NCBI RefSeq assembly: GCF_000172155.1
Contig: NZ_ABIZ01000001.1
Coordinates: 3,939,105 to 4,003,104, forward strand
Direction of reading: 5' to 3'
DNA length: 64,000 nucleotides
From: Verrucomicrobium spinosum DSM 4136 = JCM 18804
GTDB lineage: Bacteria; Verrucomicrobiota; Verrucomicrobiia; Verrucomicrobiales; Verrucomicrobiaceae
In this document: piece by piece, positions 9,715 through 17,500 of the stretch
Numbering within the stretch: the first letter of the stretch is position 1
How the letters are laid out: every line of letters starts with the position of its first letter
Program-made: the position numbers and the translations under genes
The notes under the pieces: generated by a model
Databases searched by the model: none
Seen by the model: the letters and a program-made list of their open reading frames with translations, nothing else
What the model was told of the DNA's origin: nothing

Positions 9715-10647
9715 TTACGCGCCGATGGCCTTTAGATACCGCTTTGCCGAAAGGCGGACCCTCTCCTTGGCAGATTGGCTCACGATGCTCGGCCAGAAGG
9801 CCCCGTAGAGGTGCTCATAAGGGTACGGATCCAGGGCATCCGTGATGCGGCGGATGGCAGGAGCGTCTAGAGGAATGAAATTGGGATAGCTGTACATGAA
9901 GCTCACCCACTTGCGATCAGCCGCCACCTGCGGCTGGTCTCCGCTCAAGATCGCCCCTTGGCCCTGTGCGCCATTGCTCCAGTGCAGCACTTGAAACCCG
10001 TCGAAGTGCCCGCCGGTGTTGATCAGTGTGAGATCCTCCCCCAGCTTCTTCGTCTCGCCCTTCCAGAACTGGTAGTTCACCCCAGCATCCGGCCGCATGA
10101 CCCACTGCCGGTCCGCCTCGTGCAGATGGATGGGCACGTTGCCAAAAGCCCGGCTCCACTCGGCCATGCTGCTGTAGTAGTGCGGGTGGGAAATCGCGAT
10201 CGCTGAGATGCCTCCCAGCTTCTTCACGGCTGAGATTGTGGCCTCGTCCAGATAGCTGATGCAGTCCCACAGGATGTTGCCCTGGGGGCGCTGTACCAGC
10301 AAGGCCCGCTGACCGATCCCGAACTTTGGCTCGGTGCCAATCCCGTGCAGCCCTGGCTCGAGTTCCCGGATGATGTTCTTCCAGGCGCCCCGTTGTTTCA
10401 TCGTCTCCAGGGTGTTCCACTCCTGGCCATTGGCTCCTACATACTGGCGTTCGTCCAGGCAGATGGGGCATTCCTTGGGCGGTCCGTCTGTGGGGGAGAA
10501 CTGGGATCCACAGGTGATGCACAGGTGCGGATGCGCTCCGCTCGCTGCGGCAGTTTGAGCAGCCGGTGCTGTTGTCATCCGGGAAAGCGTGCCGGTAGCG
10601 GCGGCGGTTGTCGAGAGGAAACGGCGGCGGGTAAAGGAGGGGGGCAT
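9715..10647 (-). CDS. Tat-exported metallo-beta-lactamase-fold protein with N-terminal zinc knuckle
   Basis: 310 residues from ATG 10647. The N-terminus has a twin-arginine signal (FTRRRFLSTTAAATG). A rubredoxin-like knuckle follows with two Cys pairs (HLCITCGS and ECPICLDE, about residues 47-75). The body resembles a metallo-beta-lactamase hydrolase, but the HxHxDH metal motif appears as SHPHYYSS, which keeps two His and lacks the Asp-His pair. Later ligands may be in NTGGHFDG and LSGDQP. Export to the periplasm is likely. Catalytic activity is uncertain because of the changed motif. Confidence 0.75.
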   Translation of the reverse strand: MPPSFTRRRFLSTTAAATGTLSRMTTAPAAQTAAASGAHPHLCITCGSQFSPTDGPPKECPICLDERQYVGANGQEWNTLETMKQRGAWKNIIRELEPGLHGIGTEPKFGIGQRALLVQRPQGNILWDCISYLDEATISAVKKLGGISAIAISHPHYYSSMAEWSRAFGNVPIHLHEADRQWVMRPDAGVNYQFWKGETKKLGEDLTLINTGGHFDGFQVLHWSNGAQGQGAILSGDQPQVAADRKWVSFMYSYPNFIPLDAPAIRRITDALDPYPYEHLYGAFWPSIVSQSAKERVRLSAKRYLKAIGA

Positions 10648-11089
10648 GCTGGGGGAGGGGATGTTGCTGGTTTTTTGATTTCCGCCATTCTGAAGGGTGG
10701 AAGGGGCGTGGAGAAGTGCTTTTAAGGTTGGGCCATGCATGCCTGGCGGGTATGGCACCAAAAATCCCTTCATGGGGAGACAAAAGTTTGCACGAGCGCG
10801 ACTGCGAGTGTGACGAGAGTCAGTTGGGATTTATTTACAGATGGCTTTTGAGGTGCTTTGCAAGCCGCTGAGGCTTGGAGGGATGCAAATGAACGGGCGT
10901 TGAACGGTGTCGGGGTTTCTGTTCAACGGGACGGGGACTTCCGTTGAACAAAAGAGAAAGGAAATAGGAAGAGAAAGAGGAAGAGGAATGAAAAAGGAAG
11001 GGAACGAGGAAACCAGTGTGGCGTGCGCGTTTTTCCAATGGCCGTTGAATCAACTTGCAAGGTGTGGGTGCTTAGGGTGCACTCTGCTT
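10648..11089. other. Intergenic region with hairpin and purine-rich tract
   Basis: About 440 bases between divergent genes. It holds a perfect 10-base inverted repeat at 10920-10950 and, directly after it, a ~60-base run made almost only of A and G (10951-11012). No coding frame is convincing. Confidence 0.5.
10920..10950. repeat. Perfect 10-bp inverted repeat
   Basis: TGTTCAACGG at 10920-10929 pairs exactly with CCGTTGAACA at 10941-10950 across an 11-base loop. Two further GTTGAA copies lie close by (around 10899 and 11043). No T-tract follows in either direction, so a plain intrinsic terminator is unlikely. An operator or a REP-like hairpin is more plausible. Confidence 0.6.
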
Positions 11090-11389
11090 ATGGATTGGAT
11101 GACCAAGCACCCGTTGACATGGATCACCTGCCTTGGGTTGCTGTTGGCGTGGGTGGTGACTGCCTCTGGCTGGCAGTATGACAGCCCCGGTCTGCATGGG
11201 GCGGAGTTTTGGGCGGCTTGGCTGTTTGCCTTGCCTGTGTGGGCGGTGGGGGAGGTTAACTCGGCTTTGGGACTTGGGGCACCCAGTTGGGTGTTGATCG
11301 CAGTGGCTCTCGTAATGTGTTGGCTGATCGAGCTGGGCGTTGGCAATCTGGTTGGGCGAGGGCGTCGGAGTTTTTCCAGTGGGTCTTGA
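11090..11389 (+). CDS. Small membrane protein (99 aa)
   Basis: ATG 11090 is preferred (11102 is an alternative). The frame upstream is a purine-rich tract with no coding look. Three hydrophobic segments are visible: WITCLGLLLAWVVTA, FWAAWLFALPVWAVG and WVLIAVALVMCWLIELGVG. A short basic/serine tail follows. This resembles small inner-membrane proteins of unknown function. It is convergent with the sulfatase gene. Confidence 0.5.
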   Translation: MDWMTKHPLTWITCLGLLLAWVVTASGWQYDSPGLHGAEFWAAWLFALPVWAVGEVNSALGLGAPSWVLIAVALVMCWLIELGVGNLVGRGRRSFSSGS

Positions 11390-11521
11390 AAAAAGACTCA
11401 GGCGGTCAGGAGTTGATCTGTTGACTGGACCCTTTACACTTCGTCAACCTGCGGGACCGGAGATCCCGCTTCCCTTGCTTAGCGTTCTTAGTTGTCAGAG
11501 GGTTTTTTGTTGATGGGAATG

Positions 11522-13183
11522 CTACCGGATTTTTGCCTCGGGCAACTCCTTCTTTACGCCTTCATCGATCGGCATTTTGTCTTCTTTCAATCCGGCTTCG
11601 TCCATCAGTACGGCAAGCTGGACCTGCAGTTCCCGCTTCCTGGCGTCGTGGGCGACAAGGTTGATGAGGTTGTGGTTCTCGCCGGGATCGGTTTTCAGAT
11701 TGTAGAGCTCGGCCATGTGGCGATCTTCGGAGTCATCGCCATGGGGGTAGTGGATGTACTTCCAGTTGGCAGTGCGGATGCCCCTGACGTTGGGTGTATA
11801 GGGGAACTGTTTCTCGTAGTTATATTCATAGAACCACGCGGTGCGCCAGGACTTGTCTCCTGACTTGACCAGCTTTACCCAGGATTTGCCCTGGGCCTCG
11901 GTCAGCGGGGCGGCGTGGCAGAGTTCGAGGAGACTGGGGGCGAGGTCCAGGGTCAGCACCTGCTGGGACACAGCCTTGGACTTGTCCGTGGGGACGAGGC
12001 CTGGGTACCGGACAATCAGGGGGATGCGGATGCTGGCGTCGTGCATCGCCCGTTTGTCCACCATGCCGTTCTCGCCATTGAGCAGACCGTTGTCGCCCAT
12101 GAAGACCACCACGGTATTGTTGAGCTGGCCGCTCTCCTCCAGTTGCTTCGTGAGTGCGCCAATGCTGTCGTCCACGCTCAGGATCACCCCCCAGTAGCCG
12201 TGGATCATGTTTTCGAAGTCTTTGACTCCTTCAGGTTTGTTATTGGGGAACTCCTTGCGCCACTCGAAGAGCGGGCCGTAGATGCCGTGCCAGGTATTGA
12301 GGCGGTCGCGGTACCAGCGGGGCTTGTCTTTCAGATTGAAGGCGCTTTTGGGGTAGGGGACGCGGATGTCGTCAAAGGTGTGGGCGTACTTCTCCTCAGG
12401 CGTGTAGAAACTGTGCGGTGCCTTGTGGCCGAGCATGAGGCACCAAGGTTTGTCATGCGACTTTTTGATGTAGTCGGTGGCCAGTTGGGTGACGCTGGTG
12501 GTGTAGTAGCCGGGCAATACCTTGCGTTCCCCCTCGATATTGAACTCGGTATCGAAATACTTCCCCTGGCCTTTGTGCGACGCCCAGTAGTTGAAGTGCG
12601 GGCGTTTTTCGTCGTTGTCCTCGCCCATGTGCCACTTGCCGATGTAGGCGGTGTCATAGCCTGCCTCTTGAAGACGCTGGGGCAGGCTGGCGATGTTGGA
12701 GGGGAACTCGGTGAAGTTGTCCCGGACGCCATGCTTGTGTGCGTACATGCCGCTGAGGATGGAGGCGCGGCTGGGGGAGCAGAGGGACGTGGTGCAGAAG
12801 GCGTTCTTGAAATGCACGCCCTCCTTGGCCAGGCGGTCGATGTGGGGCGTTTTCAGGTTGGGATGGCCCGCGCAGCCCAGGTGATCCCAGCGCAGATCAT
12901 CGCAGAGGACAAACAGGAGATTGGGCATGGCGGGAGCAGCAGGCGGCAGTGGGGCGGGAGAGGGGGCTTCGCCCTGGGGTGGGGAAGGGGGCAAAGTCGG
13001 CCCGGCGGAGGGCTGGGTGGACGGAGCAGAAGCTGGCTCAGGAGCGGAAGTTGAGGCCGTGCGAGATGCCGGAGTCTCGGCAGGTTCCGGGGCGGACGGA
13101 GCGGTCTGGCCGGGTAGGGGGCTCGCGACGGAGAACATCGCAAGTCCAAGCACGAAATAGAGGCAGTATAACGACGGGTTCAT
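11522..13183 (-). CDS. Secreted formylglycine-dependent sulfatase
   Basis: 553 residues from ATG 13183. A signal peptide ([16 protein letters not shown]) is followed by a ~65-residue Pro/Ala/Ser-rich spacer and the sulfatase domain. The cysteine-type maturation motif [11 protein letters not shown] is present, so the active site needs Cys-to-formylglycine conversion. Metal-ligand Asp pair in [12 protein letters not shown], further ligands in [13 protein letters not shown]-terminal region contains the usual DLAPSLLEL segment. The long low-complexity spacer suggests attachment or reach outside the cell. Such enzymes remove sulfate from polysaccharides and other sulfate esters; the substrate is not predictable here. 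Confidence 0.9.
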   Translation of the reverse strand: MNPSLYCLYFVLGLAMFSVASPLPGQTAPSAPEPAETPASRTASTSAPEPASAPSTQPSAGPTLPPSPPQGEAPSPAPLPPAAPAMPNLLFVLCDDLRWDHLGCAGHPNLKTPHIDRLAKEGVHFKNAFCTTSLCSPSRASILSGMYAHKHGVRDNFTEFPSNIASLPQRLQEAGYDTAYIGKWHMGEDNDEKRPHFNYWASHKGQGKYFDTEFNIEGERKVLPGYYTTSVTQLATDYIKKSHDKPWCLMLGHKAPHSFYTPEEKYAHTFDDIRVPYPKSAFNLKDKPRWYRDRLNTWHGIYGPLFEWRKEFPNNKPEGVKDFENMIHGYWGVILSVDDSIGALTKQLEESGQLNNTVVVFMGDNGLLNGENGMVDKRAMHDASIRIPLIVRYPGLVPTDKSKAVSQQVLTLDLAPSLLELCHAAPLTEAQGKSWVKLVKSGDKSWRTAWFYEYNYEKQFPYTPNVRGIRTANWKYIHYPHGDDSEDRHMAELYNLKTDPGENHNLINLVAHDARKRELQVQLAVLMDEAGLKEDKMPIDEGVKKELPEAKIR

Positions 13184-13308
13184 GGAATAGTGAAGCAAGG
13201 GAGTGGGCGGATGTCGCAACGCGGGCGCTCAGGTGAATGAAACGTCGTTAAAATGGGGAAAATGTCTCCGGGCACGCAAAGCTCCTCAGGCAGGACCGAG
13301 CCCTCCCT

Positions 13309-13827
13309 CTATTCACTCTGTGCCGGACGTGGGGCCAGAAAGGTGTTCATCTCCTTCGTCGTCATGCGGTACAAGAACCATTCGCTCAGGCGACGGGCCC
13401 CGAGCTTCTCTTCATACACGCGCTGGGCATTTACATTCCAGTCCAGCGCCGTCCACTCGACACGCCCGCACGCTCGCTCAGCGGCCAGTTCCACGGCCTT
13501 GCGGAGCAGCCCGCCCCCAATGCCCTGCTTCCTGAAAGGGGCATCCACAAAGATGTCCTCAATGTAGAGGGTGGGTCGGGCGAGGAAGCTGGAGTAGGTC
13601 TCCAGAAAGATCGCGTAAGCGACGGGTGCGGCCTGATCGGGCACAAAGGCGAGCCAGGGCTCAAAACGGGGGAGGGGGCCAAAGGCGTCCTCGATCAGCC
13701 GTGTACGTGCGGCGTGATCTGGTGGCTCCAGTTTCTCAAACTGCGCGAGTGCTTCCACAAGGTCGAGAAATGCCGCGGCATCCTCCCGGGTGGCGGGACG
13801 CAGGGTGAAGGTGGCGGGGTTGCTCAT
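13309..13827 (-). CDS. GNAT N-acetyltransferase, diamine-acetyltransferase-like
   Basis: 172 residues, single GNAT domain. The acetyl-CoA loop is FRKQGIGGGLL, preceded by the strand TLYIEDIFVD and followed by WTALDWNVNAQRVYEEKLGA. The pattern of an ED before FVD and a DWN.NA..VYE motif resembles the spermidine/diamine acetyltransferase group (SAT2-like). Substrate specificity is inferred from resemblance only. It is in line with the second GNAT gene upstream and the sulfatase downstream, so all three may share a transcript. Confidence 0.8.
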   Translation of the reverse strand: MSNPATFTLRPATREDAAAFLDLVEALAQFEKLEPPDHAARTRLIEDAFGPLPRFEPWLAFVPDQAAPVAYAIFLETYSSFLARPTLYIEDIFVDAPFRKQGIGGGLLRKAVELAAERACGRVEWTALDWNVNAQRVYEEKLGARRLSEWFLYRMTTKEMNTFLAPRPAQSE

Positions 13828-13895
13828 GGGAGAGGGTGGGTGAATTCCAAAAGTTCTAGGGCATTACGCTCGGGAGGTGCGAAGTCTGGCTCGCG

Positions 13896-14324
13896 TCACG
13901 CCGTGCGGCGGACCATGAAGGTGTACGGGTAGGCCCCGGGCTCCGTGATGTCGCGGAAGCCCAGTCCAACATACACCTGTTGGGCGTCTTTGGTTCCGAG
14001 CGTCCAGGTGCTCACGGTGGCGAAATCTGGGTGCTCCAGAGCATGTTGCACCATGCGTCTGGCGAGTCCCTGACCTCGATGAGGAGTGTCCACCCAGACG
14101 TCGCAAAGGTAGGCGAAGCGGGCCTTGTCGGACACGACTCGCAGGAATCCCGCCTGGATGCCGGAGGTGGTGCAGGCACTCAGCACCAGTGCCGAGTGCC
14201 GCGAGGCGTGCTCGATGCGGTCCCGGCCTATGCCTGGTGTCCAATAGGAACCGGACAGCCATTCGTGCACCCGGGCGAAATCCACGTGCTCCAGACCTTC
14301 AAAAAGGGAGTAGGTTTCTTTCAT
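13896..14324 (-). CDS. GNAT N-acetyltransferase
   Basis: 142 residues, compact GNAT fold. The strand FAYLCDVWVDTPHRG leads into the acetyl-CoA loop HRGQGLARRMV, and the C-terminal GLGF motif is present (QQVYVGLGFRDI). The group with a YLCDVFV-type strand includes many small acetyltransferases of unknown substrate. It is 68 bases upstream of the next GNAT gene in the same direction. Confidence 0.8.
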   Translation of the reverse strand: MKETYSLFEGLEHVDFARVHEWLSGSYWTPGIGRDRIEHASRHSALVLSACTTSGIQAGFLRVVSDKARFAYLCDVWVDTPHRGQGLARRMVQHALEHPDFATVSTWTLGTKDAQQVYVGLGFRDITEPGAYPYTFMVRRTA

Positions 14325-14579
14325 GCGGGGGTTGCGTCGCTTTATAGAGGGCTTATGGTCCGGGGGTCAAGAGCAACCCTCCAAATCCAGGTCCGGTTTT
14401 GGAGGGAACGGCACGAGCTGTTCGCACTGAATTGAATCCTGCTTGGCCTTGGAATCGGCTCCCCAGCGCGGTTACCCAGGGTTGGGCGTCTTTTTTGATA
14501 CGTGAGTCTCAATTGGGAGGTTGATTCCTTGCTTCGACTGCGTTTTGATGGGAAAACTTTATTTTTTAACCCGGCTGGA

Positions 14580-17500
14580 ATGGCGAAACTGATCTTCATC
14601 CTCGACGACGAACAGGAAATCGAAGTCCCCCTGCCTCAGCAGGTGACAGTCGGCCGCCAGGAGGGAAACGATGTTGTTGTGGATGATCCGCGAATTTCCG
14701 CGCGTCATGCTGTCGTGGTGAGGGATCGCAACGGGAACTACGAGGTGCGAGATCTGGGCTCCAAGGCAGGCACGTACATCAATGGCGTGCGCCAGGAGCG
14801 GCACCTCCTCCACCCGGGAGACAAGCTCAGCTTCGGGCCACTGAAGTGCATCTTCCTCATGGAGGAAACGGAGCGCCCCGTGAATCGTCAGCGGCCCGGT
14901 GGCTCGGGGGGGCACCCGGTGCTCACCGGCATACTGGAGTCCACCTCCGTGCGGCCTCACGCCGAGCAGGATGGTCCCCGACTGACTGGCAACGCCTTTG
15001 GCTCCAGTGCTGGCGAAGGGAAATCGCCGGCGCCAGTCCCGGGTAACTCAGGCATGGTGGTGACACCGCGCCTCATGCAGCCTCATTCCAGCGTCACTTC
15101 CCCCCGCTCGCCTTACGATGATCCGCTGGATAAAAAAGCGGCGGGAGGGGCTGGCAAACCTTCTGCGAGCAAGGGCACCGGCGGGGTTTTGAAGTCCTTT
15201 TTGCGCAGTGTCGGCGCCATCCGCCACGAAGAGCAGGAGTCTGCTGAAGATAAAAACCGTAATACAGTGAGCCCCCGTCAGGCACCGCCGTCGCGTGATG
15301 ACGAGCGTGCTGGCAGCCAGCCTGTGGTGAGGCCAGTCAGCGGGGACCAGACCGGACATGTCTCTCATCATCAGCAGCAGCCAACGCCTATCTCTCAGCG
15401 CAGTGCCGCGCAAGGGCGGGACACTGGCAGTGGTGTGAAGCCACTGGCCGGGATCAACAAAGGGCCGCAACCGAGGGATGTCGGCCTTGGTGCGGGCGGC
15501 GAGGGAGCTCCCCAATCTGAGCTGATCGAGCGCGTGCCGGTTTACACCTATGCGGTGCAGCCCAAGGCGCGCCCTAGTGCTCCTATGGATGAGGATGCCC
15601 GCCGTCGTGAAGACGAGGTGCCCCCAGTACCTGTCCCGAGCCAGGAGATCCCTCGTCCGACCCAGCTTTTGGTTCCACCAGCGCAGTCGTACTATCCCCA
15701 GCAACCTTTGCCGCCGCAGCCACTTGCCCCAGCACCGGGGCAGGGGGGGGTGCCGTCATCGCTTTCTCCACTACCGCCCATGCCAGCGGGCATGGTGCGT
15801 CCGCCCTTGCCTCCGCTGCCAGCTCTGCCAGCGACCTTGAAGCAGGGGCTGCCTGAGCTTCCATTGACTCCGGTGCTGCCCTCCACGGGCCTTAATCCAC
15901 CTGGCGGCAATACGAGCCCGGCTGGTCAGAGTCCAGGAGCGTTGCCCGCCACGGGAAGGGCGGCTGGCAGTGGATTCAAGGTCCGCATTTCGCCATCCTC
16001 CGGAACGGGGAGCTCCTCCCCTGCGCCCGCTCCCTTGCCTAGTCCCGTTCCTCTCGATTCGCCCATTGCATCTGCCGCCACTCCTGCACCGGTCCCTGTA
16101 GCGCCGCCAGTCCAGGCTCAGTCGCGCCCAGTCGTGGCACCACCCGCAACAACGGCACCCGCGCCGGTAGAGAACAAGACCAAGCCACCTGAACGCCCCG
16201 CCCATCCGCAGGCAGGTGAACCCGTTTCAGTCCTTCCAACTCCTGGCGCGCTCCATAAGCCGACCGTCGCCCACCTGGCTCCTGAAACGGTTGAGGAGCC
16301 AAAACCCTCCCTGCCTCCAGAGGCTGCTGTGAAGCAAGTCGTAGCGCATCCAGTTCAGACGGATGAGGTTCTGCCTGACGTTTCAGCCAAGGTCGAATCT
16401 GAACAACAGGCAAAAGCAGCTTCCTACCTCGCCGCCCCGGTGATCTCCGTTCCGAAGGAAGAGCCTGACCGAGTTGACAAAGTAGCGAAATCTGGGCCCT
16501 CGACGGCCGATGCTGTAGAAGGCCTTCCGCCGAAGGTTGGGCCAGTGATCGCAGAGGTTCCAGAGGAATCTTCGCCAGATACACCGACCGTGTCCGCAGA
16601 AAAGGTAGAGGCTGTTGAGCATGCCAAAGCGGCAAAAGCCTGGGGCGTCGAGACATCCAGTCCTCTCGCCAGTGTTCAGACCCCGAGTCCAGCACCAGCG
16701 GAAAATCTTGCACCGGAGGGTACACCTGCTGCCGCAGCCCCCGTCGCACAACACCAGCCGGAAAAAGCATCGTCCCCGGCACCCGCCATGTCAGCTTCTC
16801 CCGTTGCGGCAGCGCCACTTTCTTCTTCCACAGCTGCATCGGCTCCCGTGGCGGAAGGCGCAGGCAAGGCAACAGAGGTGGCTCCCGAGGCGAAACCTGC
16901 CCCAGCAGCGGCTGGGCAGAATGCAGAACCAACGGCAGCAGAACAACCCCAGTTCCCCCTCTCCACCATGGATGCCGATCGCGCGCATGTTTCCCAACTC
17001 GTCAAAGACCTTGAGGGCAAGCAGAGCAATCTGATGCAGTCCCTCAGGGCTCTGACTGACAGGAAACACGCCACCCAGGCGGAGATGGAGCGGATGATGA
17101 ATGAGGTCCGCCGCTCGGTGACCGAGTTGGAAGGGCTCAAGAATCAGATCCTGGCCCGCCAAGAAGAGCTGCGCGCCATTGACCGGGAAACGGAGTCCCG
17201 GCGTGCCCATCTCACCCAGCTTACTGCTGAGCAGCAGCGTCTGGCTCCCATGACGACGGCCCTACAGCAAGCAGAGGTCCGGCACAACGAACTTGTCGTC
17301 ATCCTGCATGCTTTGGTTGAGCAACGTCAGGCGAGAGAGGCTGATCTGCAGCGCGCCGCAGAAGATCTGCAACAGCGCTCGCAGATGGTCTCCCGCCTCC
17401 AGGCGGAGCAGCAGCGCCTGTCTCACGTGACTGCGGCCCTCATTGAAGGGGAAGGGCGCTATAGTGAGATGGTGGTTGCGCTGCAGACTCTCGCCGAGCA

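Noticed and set aside
11915-13054. 379-residue rightward frame opposite the sulfatase
   Set aside because: Antisense shadow with no family motif; the leftward frame has the CSPSR maturation site.
14463-14497. Possible terminator before the FHA gene (GGGTTGGGCG then TTTTTT)
   Set aside because: The upstream arm pairs poorly and no rightward gene ends there.
16039-16932. 297-residue leftward frame inside the FHA protein gene
   Set aside because: Lies over the Pro/Ala-rich linker, where GC-rich codons open spurious frames on the other strand.
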